From Pararge aegeria (taxonomy: Eukaryota > Arthropoda > Insecta > Lepidoptera > Nymphalidae), in NCBI RefSeq assembly GCF_905163445.1, contig NC_053200.1, positions 6,944,001 through 7,008,000 on the forward strand: a stretch of 64,000 nt of DNA, written 5' to 3'. This document shows positions 54,657-64,000 of this stretch, piece after piece; position 1 is the first letter of the stretch; each line of letters opens with the position of its first letter. The notes beneath the pieces were generated by a model. It was not told where the DNA came from, ran no database searches, and saw nothing but the letters and a program-made list of their open reading frames with translations. The translations under genes and the position numbers were made by a program.

Positions 54657-55015
54657 AACCCTATATAAAGAGTGTATTTTTCCGCAACCACTAAGGTCCG
54701 AGAGTGATTTTTCCCCCGGTAATAATGTTAGCGGCTGGCTCAGTTCACAGCAGGCAGGTAATTCCGCAAGACTGCTGTAACTCGACGCGATATCGCGCGC
54801 CTCTTAAAGGAGCTAAATTAACTACATCCCCCCCTATTAACCCTTGCAGATCAGACTCCATTTCGGGAACTTCCGACTAACGCAACTATTTTAAGGCAGG
54901 CAGTTTTAACTCAAAATTAACACTCGTATAAATTAGGGTATAAAATTGGAATCAGTCGTGTCACAATTATCAGTACCAGTACGAGTCTAAGTGCTATTAG
55001 AGCTGTATAGTAGTT
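54657..55015 (+). repeat. Tandem array unit B
   Basis: Begins aaccctatataaagagtgta, offset 694 bases from unit A. Best conserved stretch versus A: ctattaacccttgcaga-tcagactccatttcgg. Flanked on both sides by a second shared block (aaaaaacctaatagca) at ~54,590 and ~55,050. Confidence 0.8.
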
Positions 55016-55129
55016 ATAATGCTCATCGCTTATTGTGTTGTTGGAATAAAAAAACCTAATAGCAATTTAACGCTTAATCAAGCTTTAAAACGCTTCTAAA
55101 ACTATCGTCATCTTTTTTTTATGTTTATA

Positions 55130-55375
55130 TCATTCAATTTATATATTATATCATGCAATCACACCTGATGGTAAGCGATTATGCAGCCTGAGGTGGAGCG
55201 CACTTGCCTAGAAGATGCCTATTCACTATTGATTTGAAGGTACTCATATTGTAGGTACTGGGGAAAATGGAAGCTGGAAGCCAGATCCTAGCGGTGCGGA
55301 TCAGAAACAAAGATGCGACGGGCTTCTGCGCCAGGGATCCTTACGGTGCCTAGCGGTTCGATGGTAAAAATAATC
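55130..55375 (+). repeat. Retroelement fragment inserted between units B and C
   Basis: gcaatcacacctgatggtaa, gcctgaggtggagcgcactt, gcctagaagatgcctattca, and ggaagctggaagccagatcc with tgcggatcagaaacaaagat. It is a dispersed lepidopteran repeat, in part the reverse of 48,845-48,930. Confidence 0.6.
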
Positions 55376-55392
55376 TACTGTAATAAAGTCAA

Positions 55393-55720
55393 TAACCCTA
55401 CATAGTTAAAATTACCACAATCACTAAGATGCAAGAGTGATTTTTTTCTACCGTAAGATCAAAAGCCCGCTCAGTTCACCGCAGGCATGGAATTCTGCAA
55501 AAATGCTGTAATGTTGCTCATCGCAATATCGCATGCCTCTTAAAGTTGCTAAATTAACGACATCCCCCTTTTATTCCTGGCCGAGCTGACACTATTTCGG
55601 AACCTTTCAACGACGGTAACCGGTTACCGTAGTTAAAAGGTTCCGTCTTTATCATCCCACAACTGGTACCTACTCGTACGAGTTAAAACTCTATTAGCTG
55701 TATAATGGTTATAGCGATAT
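55393..55720 (+). repeat. Tandem array unit C, with hairpin
   Basis: Begins aaccctacatagttaaaatt; most diverged unit. Shared blocks: gctcagttcaccgcaggcat, aattaacgacatcccccttt and tctattagctgtataatgg. It gained a hairpin ggaacctttcaac ... gttaaaaggttcc enclosing ggtaaccggttacc (55,598-55,645). Confidence 0.75.
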
Positions 55721-56061
55721 TATATAAAAATAATCATATTTTTTAACTTAGGATAGGTAAACTAGATTCTACGCCCTCTGTGCGTCGCCACGCAAACCGC
55801 CGGTCTACATACTAACACCCGAACGTTCATCACGTAGTGTGTGTACTGGGCACAAGAACGTGTATGTAAATTATTATAGACTTGAATATAACCTAGGAGT
55901 ATAATCTCTTTGCTGCTGTATAGCTCCAAAATACGGGAAGTGGACACAGCCAATTTCCTAACTTCAGGTTCAAAATTGGGATCAATAAACAGTAGATACA
56001 AAGTGAGCTTAAAAAAACTGTCGCCGATCGATATGTGTTTACATCAAAGTCAGAAATTAAT

Positions 56062-56300
56062 ATAGTCTAGTCAAAAGTCTTTTGGACCAAATTTTCAGCA
56101 GTCTCCGAAATTTATGATCGACTTGTCATTCGGTTTGGAATGACATCTAGATGATTTTTGAAAAAAATTAAGATCGGCTTGCAAAAACTGTAAAAGTTAT
56201 TAACAATTAACTAAAAAAAAAGGGGGATTTAGTTTTTGTAAAAATCTCAAAAACTAATAAATATTTTTCAAAACTGGACTGGACAACTCTTTGTTGATTT
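56062..56300 (+). mobile_element. Diverged solo terminus of the fold-back family
   Basis: tagtctagtcaaaagtcttt, tttggaatgacatctagatg, aaaagttattaacaattaac and a run of a's follow the same order and spacing as tagtctagtcgacaagttga, ccggaatgacgtctagaaaa and aaaagttataaacaattaaa in the 49,675 arm. The two are perhaps 60% alike overall, and no inverted partner is seen. Confidence 0.6.
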
Positions 56301-56404
56301 TAAATATAAACACAGCCGATGTTATGGTTGACACTGCGTTTTTCAAGAAGATAACTTACTTTTTGTTCTTCCACTTATAAAAAGTCGAGAAGAATAATGT
56401 AATC

Positions 56405-56660
56405 CCATCAATGCATAGCACCCTACTACAGGTTACCGGTTTCCTCTCAGAGTGAGAAGGATTTAGCCATTAGCCACCACGCTGACTAAGTGCGAATTGG
56501 TAGACTTTACAAAACTTTGCGAACGTTATGGAGAACTCTAAGGAATTAATTATTTTTGATTGCTTTAATATAAACCGAAAAGATAGTGTCGGGGATTGAA
56601 CTCCGTTCCCTCGAAAGGGAGGCCGAACATCTATAGGGTATCACCACTATAGATAGAGCA
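56405..56660 (+). mobile_element. SINE family B, diverged full-length copy
   Basis: atcccatcaatgcatagcac, ctactacaggttaccggttt, aacgttatggagaactctaa, and the end gtcggggattgaactccgtt ... atagggtatcaccacta. An older copy with many substitutions. Confidence 0.65.
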
Positions 56661-56984
56661 AGATATTGTGCATGTTTATGTAAAACTAAAAATATTAATA
56701 TATGCAATACCCCATCGTGGCATCGTACCTACCCCCTTTCCAAATTTCCCTTGATATGTAGACAAGAAGATGAAGATAAAGTTTATATGAAACAAAATAT
56801 GCAAAGTGCGAAGTCCGAGTAGGTATAAGTCAAATCTTCCATGTTAACTTTGTTAATAATACTGTTCCAGGCAGTCCATGAAAAAGCTAATTCCTCTTAG
56901 GCGGGACGTCTTCGCGGAAGGGAAAAAAATCTGTCAAGTTCAAATAAAACTCTCGCTCACAGAGGGTTCAGTATGTTATTCTAT

Positions 56985-57080
56985 ATAGAATCTGCCTTCC
57001 GAACCGGTGGTACAGTTACTACAAACAGACAGAATTGACGTTTCAAAAGTACTTTTGACGGTTGATTGGCGCAGTGTAGC
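56985..57080 (+). repeat. LINE 3' UTR piece joined to SINE family A head
   Basis: tagaatctgccttccgaacc ... ttgacgtttcaaaagtactt (LINE 3' UTR) joins directly to gacggttgattggcgcagtg, the 5' 20 bases of family A, which then stops. A chimeric or twice-broken junction. Confidence 0.55.
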
Positions 57081-57189
57081 GGGAGTTAGTATCGCAAAGA
57101 ACCATATAAATAAATATGGGATAACGTTGTAACAGTTATACAGCTTTAACTGACAGCGTATTTAACATGTCAGAGCGAGAAAAAACACT

Positions 57190-57520
57190 GCAACTATTGG
57201 ATAGAAGCGTTACTTTGCGGAATTCCATGATATATTATGAAAATTAAGCTTAATTTGCTATACTCCGCGAATAGCAGGAGACTGGTTCAATGAATAATTG
57301 CTAAGTAACAATTTTTCATTGTAAAGTCAACATCTCCTAAAGATGCTCCGGTTTCGGAGCGAAATGTGCGTAGAGGGTACTTTGCCGAAGATCTATTTGG
57401 TGTGTAATATAAGGATTGATGAAATTATAAATTACACGATACAGATTCTCCTGCTTTTCGTGGAGTATAGAGAATTAAGCTTAATTTTCATAATACTGCG
57501 TAACTATCCGACGTTATGCC
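57190..57520. mobile_element. TIR MITE family J, fullest copy
   Basis: Left ccatgatatattatgaaaat-taagcttaatttgctatact and right agtatagagaattaagctta-attttcataata are inverted ends of ~50 bases. The interior has ggagcgaaatgtgcgtagag. It is the reference for the 13.5 and 15.4 kb copies. Confidence 0.65.
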
Positions 57521-57885
57521 AACTTTAGTAGCAAGGCTCATGAAGTTTAATTTTACCATCACCAGGCACGGAACCTTAAAAATCAAAATTAAATTAACGA
57601 AGTTCCCTGAGAGCTAAAACACAAGTTTCAGAAGAAAAACGAGCGAACTGACGCGTTAATTTGATTCTGTCGAATTAAAACTGGTTAGGAGTACGTGAAG
57701 GAAATCGTGGCGCGAATGTTAACATTGAATCAGATACCTTATCTAATCGTACGTGTTCTTAACTAACGCAGTTATAAGGTACTAAACTAAATTAGATTTT
57801 AATTAATCTCAGACTATTTACATTTATTTAATTTTAGTTCGGAATGTACTTTTCTATTGTGAAGACCTGGCAGGAAAATAAATAG

Positions 57886-58045
57886 CTAGTTTTTACTTAA
57901 TTTGATAAAATTACAAAAAAACTTATAACTAAACTTATTACTGTAAAGGTCACCCCTACTGTTGCGAAAAATGCTGCCTGCATTTCCGCACTGAACAGCC
58001 AATCTTATTTTTTGCGCAAAAAAATGGGCCAGCCCTTTTGAGGCA
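57886..58045 (-). pseudogene. LINE ORF C-terminal stump, degraded
   Basis: Within a 136-codon frame (57,886-58,296) the stretch FAQKIRLAVQCGNAGSIFRN corresponds to the LGQRISLAIQRGNAASILGT tail at 5.9 kb. The rest of the frame is not LINE-like: 58,085-58,150 holds a retroposon piece, cgtggtgggtccatgctt. Confidence 0.55.
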
Positions 58046-58319
58046 AAACTAAAGATCTCAGACTGAACTAAATTTAAGCGATATAAAGTTATAGTTAAAC
58101 CCACCAGCTCGAATTTGAACAGCGTGGTGGGTCCATGCTTAAAGCTATGTTTTCTGAGATAGGTGCTCAGCAGGGATTTAAGTGAACCTACTAACCTCAG
58201 CGAGGCAGGTGCAATACAAAACACATGCAAAATCATGCAAAATGATCCCAAATGAAACAAGTTTAGAATATTATTACTATTTTTGTTCAATAACATTTTA
58301 AAATTGATAAACGCTTAGA

Positions 58320-59460
58320 ATCGAATGTAAATCAATACTTATTGCGAGATAACTTTTATGTAGGCCGCACATTGCCGCAAGAGCCGTACGTTACTATCTA
58401 GTACCTACCGTTTTTTAAAAGAAAAGAGAATAGTAACTATAATAGTCTCGCGCTTAGCCAAAATATAGTGATGAAAAGTGTAGTATGGACACGCTTACCT
58501 AGAAGATACGTTCATATTGTTTTACCCAAATTGTAAGAACCGTGGAACACAGAACTAAACATTTATGCGGGGTAGAGCGAGACATAAACTTTTTAATGTT
58601 TTAAAAGCTTCACTAACACTCAACATTGCTGTTTTGTCTTTTTCAAAATTTAACCCTCTCTGTAAGTATACATGAAAACGTAAAATAACCAAGGCCACAT
58701 TAAGTATAAATGATCATAGTTTTGTATGGTCAATCAGCAAACGCGAATGAGCCTCGTGGAAATTGTCCTAGAATCATCTGTCGCGCGCAATAATGAAAAA
58801 TGTTAAGCGAATACGTTTGTTGTGTACTTTTTAGACCAGGGCGCGTTTAGAACTCTTGTAACCTTGAGGAATGAAGTCATCATCATCTCACACCCATGTA
58901 CATGTTTGTACGTAATAAACGCATCGAACGTGTCTATAATATGGGCCTATTTGAATAAAGTATATTTGACTAGTTCCTCCTGCGATTAAAACGCGCGGCT
59001 ATTATGGCGTTGTGCGATGAAACATATTATGCGCTATAATAAAGCTGCCAGTTTATTTACGCGCCAATGGACAGACATATAATGGCACTAGTTGTTTAAA
59101 CTATGATATGAATCGCATTCAAAACTATTGTAACTCTGTTAATAGACGACACAAATCGGCAGAATTTACAATGTTATAGTCGTGTTTGTATGTTCTTCGA
59201 GTTATGTTCTAGAAAAATATTTACCATTAGCCTGCGTTTTTCTTCCACGTTTATTACTATTGTATTGTATCCAAATCCAAATTATTATTTATTTATCCAA
59301 CCACAAGCCACCCAGGTTTGTAATATATGCTAACAGAGAATTAAGTCTAGGTACGTTAACTACAGAACATTATTGCCAGTTTACCATGTTGTGTATAAAA
59401 ATGATCATAAGTGACTTAAAAAGAAGGATTTCAGTTTTTTCTTAATATTACAAAATAATA
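58320..59460. other. Mostly unassigned upstream DNA
   Basis: Small repeat stubs at 58,495-58,545 (cttacctagaagatacgttc) and 58,810-58,870 (family I-like gaccagggcgcgtttagaac). The stretch 58,680-59,165 has balanced composition with gctattatggcgttgtgcga and gccagtttatttacgcgcca, a candidate conserved non-coding block. The frame at 59,182-59,445 is not recognised. Confidence 0.35.
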
Positions 59461-59461
59461 A

Positions 59462-59750
59462 TTGACTGATTGTAAGTGGATCGCCTGTAAACCGTGCAAC
59501 ACTTTGCAAGGCATGCATGGAACACGCCCCGCAAAGTGCCGCCCTGTGTCCGGCAAACACGTCCTTCAGACCGAAGCAGAACAATTTTGGCTGAGAGAGA
59601 TAAGATTTCCCTTGTTTACCTCATATAGTATCTATGTTTGTGATCACAATTTGTGTTGCATAAATAATAAAATTAATAAAATCAAATAAATGGTTCTTCG
59701 TGGGAGAAGTAATACTTCCCTAGACGTCTGTCACAAAAGCTATACTACTA
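59462..59750 (+). repeat. Retroposon family C, copy 4
   Basis: tgactgattgtaagtggatc, gcatgcatggaacacgcccc, ttcgtgggagaagtaatact and cttccctagacgtctgtcac-aaaagct align with the 23.45 and 3.5 kb copies. Confidence 0.5.
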
Positions 59751-59772
59751 AATCCCTATCCCTACCCCTTCC

Positions 59773-60270
59773 TTACTAATATTATAAATATCAATGTTTG
59801 TTTGTTTGTTACGCTTTCTCGCAAAAACTACTTAACCGATCCTCATGAAACTTTGTACACATATTCTTGGATTCTGGATATCATTTCTTATAATATAGGA
59901 TACTTTTTATCCCAACATTAAGCTCGGTTCCTTTGGGAGAGATGAAAGTGCTTGACGGTTTTACACCATAACTCCGCCAAATTATAACCGAAAATAGTAC
60001 AAAAATACTTATTTAAATATAAGTATTTTGTGTTTGTTAGTACAAAAATACTTATTTAAATATAAGTATTTTTGTACTGTAGAGGTATATGTGTTTAATT
60101 TTGCCCAAACTGTGGTTGGAGATAGAGAACAGAACTCCTCAGCGCAGAGCAGCAAACCCCTCATTTAAGGCTTAGCGATACTGAATACTTTAATTTTTTT
60201 TATAAATGCAACTAGTTAATGCCACATGTAAAAACAAAATCAAACGCAGACGAAGTCGCGGGCAACAGAT
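59773..60270 (-). mobile_element. Family F element, reverse, with internal duplication
   Basis: Reversed tail ttactaatattataaatatc ... gcaaaaactacttaaccgat and reversed head gcagacgaagtcgcgggcaa-caga. An internal ~43-bp unit containing the near-palindrome aaaatacttatttaaatata-agtatttt is duplicated at 59,998-60,077. Confidence 0.7.
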
Positions 60271-60474
60271 ATTAATATATAAAGCTAAGTTACGGCCCGT
60301 TCTCCGTTATTTTCCCTTAATCACTTCGTACAGAAGAGAAGGGGTGCTGTATTTTTATCTGCTGTCACTACATAGACATCTGCTATACGAGATCCGGGAT
60401 TTTTAACGTTCTCCCCGACGCGACGGGAGTGAACATACAATTTTCAAGCTCGGGATTCATGCTGAGAATTTATT

Positions 60475-60830
60475 TTTATAGCCTGACCCGGGATTGGAAC
60501 CCTAGACCAGGATCAGTAGTTGAACATACTAACCACTATCCCAACGAGTATACAATTTGGTATTGCGTATTTACTGTTAAAGAATTTTCAGTGCCCGAAG
60601 TTAGGAAGTTAGGAATTGCCGCTAAACGTGCCTGTGAAATGTTAAGCCTGGTCGGTCCCGGTAATTATCACATACATGTTATAATAATGGTTAAAGCCCA
60701 CGAACTCGTATTTTAGCAGCGTAGTGGGTCTATGCTTGTAAACCGTCCCTCCTATGAGAGTCTAGGCATTTACCCAGGAGTGGGACGTATAAAGGCTGCG
60801 GATGTGTGACGAGTGGGACTTTAAATCTCT
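60475..60830 (+). mobile_element. tRNA-related SINE (same type as 17.9 kb)
   Basis: Reversed tRNA-like head cctgacccgggattggaacc ... ctaaccactatcccaacgag, then gccgctaaacgtgcctgtga, taagcctggtcggtcccggt, gcagcgtagtgggtctatgc and acccaggagtgggacgtata-aaggctg. Confidence 0.6.
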
Positions 60831-60879
60831 AAGTTCATATTTTATTTTTAAATCGATCGATTTTAACCGACTTCAGGTT

Positions 60880-61055
60880 ATAAGTTATTCAACATTAAGG
60901 TTGGAAGCCACTTAGTCTCGAGATAGCTATTGGTGAGATAATTTCACGCCAGCCGACGTCGGGACGGAATGCCGGTTAGCTATCAATTCAATTTCATACT
61001 TACGAGTAGTTTCGGTTGGGAACTATCGATGGAATTCGAATAAGGTACGCTTTTC
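60880..61055 (-). repeat. gcgtgaaattatctc-type repeat (reverse)
   Basis: gaagccacttagtctcgaga, gataatttcacgccagccga, cgacgtcgggacggaatgcc and ggttgggaactatcgatgga are the reverse complement of 41,325-41,500. Confidence 0.6.
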
Positions 61056-61156
61056 TTGTCAATGAAATTGATTCTTTAGGTAACAAAACTTAAGTCTATT
61101 ACAACTGCAAAATCTGTTTATATCAAAGGCAAAGGCAAAGGTATATATATATAAAA

Positions 61157-61262
61157 GGGCGGGCAGCCAGGCGGGCAGGTGGGCGGGTAGACAGGCGGGC
61201 GGCCAGGCAGGTAGACAGGCGGGCAGGCAGGTGGGTAGACAGGCGGGCAGCCATGCGGGCTA
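61157..61262 (+). repeat. G-rich minisatellite (ggcgggcaggca-like)
   Basis: About 105 bases of degenerate ggcgggcagccaggcgggca / ggtgggtagacaggcgggc units. Multiple ggg runs give G-quadruplex potential. It is the internal variable region of a family F-type element: it is preceded by (at)n and followed by gcaaaacttcagcccgaccc. Confidence 0.85.
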
Positions 61263-61430
61263 ACTATCTGTGTGCAAAACTTCAGCCCGACCCGCCTAGT
61301 GTTTAGAGCTGTGCGTTGATTGATCAGTCAGTCAGTCAGTCAGTACCCATAGCACAAGCTACGCTTACTTTGGTGTTAGATGACAAGGTGTATTTATTAT
61401 TATTTATTGTTATTATTATTATTATTATAT
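61263..61430 (+). mobile_element. Family F-type 3' end with (CAGT)n, fused to SINE A 3' end
   Basis: cagcccgacccgcctagtgt, gagctgtgcgttgattgatc and four cagt units run straight into agtacccatagcacaagcta-cgcttactttgg and a (TTA)n tail of SINE family A. The overlap at agt hides the junction. Confidence 0.6.
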
Positions 61431-61593
61431 CTGGTTAAAATTACCAGATGAAATCCTTGAGATGTCTCTTAATAAGTTATAAAGTAACGTAAGCTTATAG
61501 AAAAATCCTATTATAATATTAAGGATTACATGTATGATAACAAAGCTTGGAATTGCTCTTACTTCATATTTCAATATTAACTAGATTGTGAAA

Positions 61594-61708
61594 TGGTGAT
61601 AACAAAAGAAAAAAAAACCTGGCTAAGTTTGTTGTGGGCTCTTCTTAGACCAGGACGCGTTTGGAACCCTCCTAGCTTTAGTTTTAAGTTAACGAATGCA
61701 GTTATCAC
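61594..61708. mobile_element. TIR element family I, inverted copy
   Basis: tggtgataac ... gttatcac ends; interior gctaagtttgttgtgggctc and agaccaggacgcgtttggaa is the reverse complement of 45,633-45,744. Confidence 0.6.
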
Positions 61709-61709
61709 A

Positions 61710-62420
61710 CTAACATACACTAACATTAGTGTAACATGTTAAATGTATGAACGCTTCATAAGTGTACTCGTATTAAAGTCCACATGAATAAAACATTTTT
61801 GAATTTGAATTTGGTATAATAAGAATTTAATCATTATATTATTAGTAGTTGACAGTATATTCACACTCTAGTATCGAGTTAAGCCACGCCCCCATCTTGT
61901 TTTCGCTTCAAGAATAGCCAGACCAAGGCTAGACAGTTGGCAAAAGAAACTTACTTTCCAGACAATGTCCATACATTCATGTGCAACTAATAAAAAGCGC
62001 TGAATCGAATCATCCTTTTAGCTTTAATTTCGCTATTCACCCAATATAAATTACATTGTAAGATGTTGAATTCATCTAATTGATTTATATATCAACAAAT
62101 CGTGGTTACTACACGAATGATGAATTCCTTAACGACAAGGCTGCTTGGAAGCAGGCCACTCCGCTCTCATCTCTCATAAAACTATAGCAGTGGTTATTTC
62201 AAAAACTATTAAGTTTTTGGTTTTACAGCTAAGTCTTAGAGACAGTACATAATGTACCTCTAAAGCCTGTGAAGTATTATTTCGGTTTTCATTTACACAT
62301 TGTATATCTACCATACCCCTAACGATCCGTACCCCTAGCCTTGGTAGTGATTGCATTGATGGGCTAACTTGTAGTCGAATTAATAAAAAGCTATGAAAAT
62401 GCAATGATAGGTAGTGATAG
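61710..62420. other. Unassigned upstream DNA
   Basis: No gene recognised. Short LINE-like 3' end at ~61,785-61,815 (catgaataaaacatttttga). Confidence 0.3.
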
Positions 62421-62424
62421 GATT

Positions 62425-62520
62425 CGTCATCAGCCTGCGTTTTTCCACTGTTGGACATAGGCCTTTCCTAGAGCACGCCATCACACACGGTCCTGCGCCT
62501 TTCTTATCCAGCCGGTATTT
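62425..62520 (+). repeat. Dispersed repeat (ccactgttggacataggcct)
   Basis: catcagcctgcgtttttcca, ctgttggacataggcctttc and tgcgcctttcttatccagcc form a block common in lepidopteran genomes as I remember it. Truncated. Confidence 0.5.
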
Positions 62521-62559
62521 ATTAGAAGTCAAAAACATACACATGATCGAAAATAATGA

Positions 62560-62770
62560 TTAGGACTGCGGCCTCAATTTTGGAGGACTGTGTTTGATCC
62601 CTGACACGCACGTTTGACATCTCCAGGTGATGAGCGTTTCAAAGAGAATATTACCTGCATTAACGGAAAAGAAAATCGCTTGAGGAAACCGGGAACCCCG
62701 CATGCTGAGAGTTCTCTGGGAAGAGAGCCGTGTCCTGTCGTGGACCAGTAATGTGATGATAATGTTGATG
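62560..62770 (-). mobile_element. SINE family B relative, reverse
   Basis: tRNA-like head in reverse (gactgtgtttgatccctgac), then gcatgctgagagttctctgg, gagccgtgtcctgtcgtgga and a gatgataatgttgatgatga end. Distinct subfamily: the body between head and ggttt is different from the 39.3 kb copy. Confidence 0.5.
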
Positions 62771-62949
62771 ATGAGATTTCGTCCTCTTTCTTTGACGACA
62801 TATTTGACATAATTTAAAGAGCCGCCATGTTTAAAAACATAAAAATATTATATTTTAAACCAACGATCTCTTTAATAGGTCACAAAAACACACTCTTTTA
62901 ATTATTTTTCGACGTTGAAACTTGCAATTAAGTTAGAATATATTACTAG

Positions 62950-63030
62950 CTCTCCCTAAAAGTAGCTACGTGGAAGAAAACAAGCGGATCTCTCTTTTCA
63001 CATTTATAATATCATACAGGATTATATATT
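62950..63030 (+). repeat. Family F 3' end stub
   Basis: ccctaaaagtagctacgtgg then tctcttttcacatttataat-atcatacagga is a 3' terminus only. Confidence 0.4.
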
Positions 63031-63364
63031 ACTTCTATGTCGATGACTAGATATACATAGCTTATATAAGATTTGCTCTCTTGCAATCGAGGAGTCATTT
63101 TCGAGTAATAAACTCTGCATTATCCGTGTAAAATGGACCTAATGTCTACTTTTGTTTTACAGACGTTCTGTCAGAAGCCGGAGCTTATAGTTGTAGGCAA
63201 AATTGAGCTTTAAATTATTGTCAAAAGATCCATTTTACTCCGACGATTGCGAGCGAAAAAAACATGTGCCTAAGGCAACAGATACTAGATACAGTAGTAC
63301 CAGGCCTATGATCAGAAATTTTAATGCGTGGTGCACAATACACACATCACAATATTTTTCTCTG

Positions 63365-63565
63365 AGTTATACTGCCGCTATGCAAAAAAACATGTGGATC
63401 TCTAGGTCTGTAAAAACAAAAAAGGCGATAAAAAGTAGCATATGTGCTATTCCAAACCATAATCTATCTCTGTGCTAAATTTCATTCCGATCCGTTCAGC
63501 CGCTCTGGCGTGATTAAGTAACACACATCCATCTAAACTTTCGCTTTTAAATATAAGTATAGAGT
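63365..63565 (+). repeat. Family F-type element, 3' half
   Basis: aaaacaaaaaaggcgataaa, tgtgctaaatttcattccga, ccgttcagccgctctggcgt and aacacacatccatctaaact. Related to the 41.8 kb variant. The frame 63,203-63,478 ends inside it and is not a gene. Confidence 0.55.
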
Positions 63566-63569
63566 AGCG

Positions 63570-64000
63570 ACTTCATCTCCGTCGGAATTCTGATTTCGTA
63601 AGTAAGAAATGTTTTTGAGGTGTCTTACCTACTTTCAAACCCAAACAAATTATATTACGTCCTTTGTCTTTTACATAAGTAGAATCTTCTTAAGAAGTGA
63701 ATTAACTTAATACTATAAAATGTGAATTCTTAATAGAATATTCAATTTAAACATATTAATTACTCACTATTTTGGCTATAAATGCTTCAACATAAAAGAT
63801 AGATTATCGCGGACCTTTTTAGAACTGTTAAGAGTATTATCCCACCATACATTATTTTCATCTAACACTAAAGATTTATGCAGCGCACGCCAAGATACAA
63901 GTAAGATGGCAGAATGTTTTCCGACATACTTGAAACTTATTGTTACACTTTGGCCAATTTACTATCGTCTGTATACGTCTTTATAAATCATAGCCTATGT
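63570..64000. other. Unassigned DNA at window end
   Basis: No gene or repeat recognised. Confidence 0.3.

Noticed and set aside
53963..55720. CRISPR-like or satellite array
   Set aside because: Only three long diverged units with long unequal linkers; eukaryotic context.

Overview
This window looks like AT-rich insect nuclear DNA, most likely from a butterfly or moth. Two lines of evidence support that. First, it is packed with short interspersed elements of types familiar from lepidopteran genomes: tRNA-derived SINEs, an element carrying the string tgcccgcgacttcg, MITEs, and 3' stumps of LINEs. Second, the only protein-coding exon I can defend reads like the first coding exon of an insect semaphorin-1A gene. 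There are no bacterial-style genes, operons, ribosome binding sites or CRISPR arrays. Nearly all open frames here are chance frames in AT-rich or repeat DNA.

Layout. The exon lies on the minus strand at 27,702-27,798 (start ATG, signal peptide, mature N-terminus starting at Trp20, consensus-like donor GTTAGT). It sits in a roughly 400-base GC/CpG-rich island that is probably the promoter and 5' UTR (27,799-28,065). A 5-codon upstream ORF ends 4 bases before the start codon. Everything at lower coordinates is therefore probably the first intron, more than 27 kb with no second exon recognised. Everything above about 28.1 kb is probably upstream flanking DNA, unless there is a more distal promoter. 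The stretch 23.8-28.6 kb around the promoter is almost free of recognisable mobile elements and is the best place to look for conserved regulatory DNA.

The intron side (1-23.8 kb) holds LINE C-terminal stumps (5.4, 5.9, 9.0, 20.0, 21.1 kb), SINEs (9.3, 10.7, 11.6, 13.9, 17.9, 18.2 kb), perfect hairpins (4.2, 9.3, 13.7 kb) and a 461-bp palindromic element with tRNA-like promoter boxes (16.1-16.6 kb). The upstream side (28.6-64 kb) is denser. It has two hAT-type MITEs with perfect 8-bp target duplications (29.4, 41.6 kb), a mariner-like MITE nested in an older repeat (43.1-43.5 kb), a degraded hAT transposase fragment (36.6 kb), an AT-rich palindromic MITE (48.9-49.4 kb), a diverged three-copy tandem array (54.0-55.7 kb) and a G-rich minisatellite (61.2 kb).

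The most unusual object is a giant fold-back element at 49,675-52,658. Its inverted arms are about 1.15 kb and nearly identical, around a 0.69-kb spacer. The spacer encodes on the minus strand a 106-residue protein with a CxxC...HxxC arrangement whose last codons run into the inverted arm. A diverged relative of the arm terminus is recognisable at about 56,062-56,300, so the element seems to belong to a family. This is my best candidate for something undescribed. Family names and homologies come from memory and reading by eye. Arm identities and repeat boundaries are approximate.
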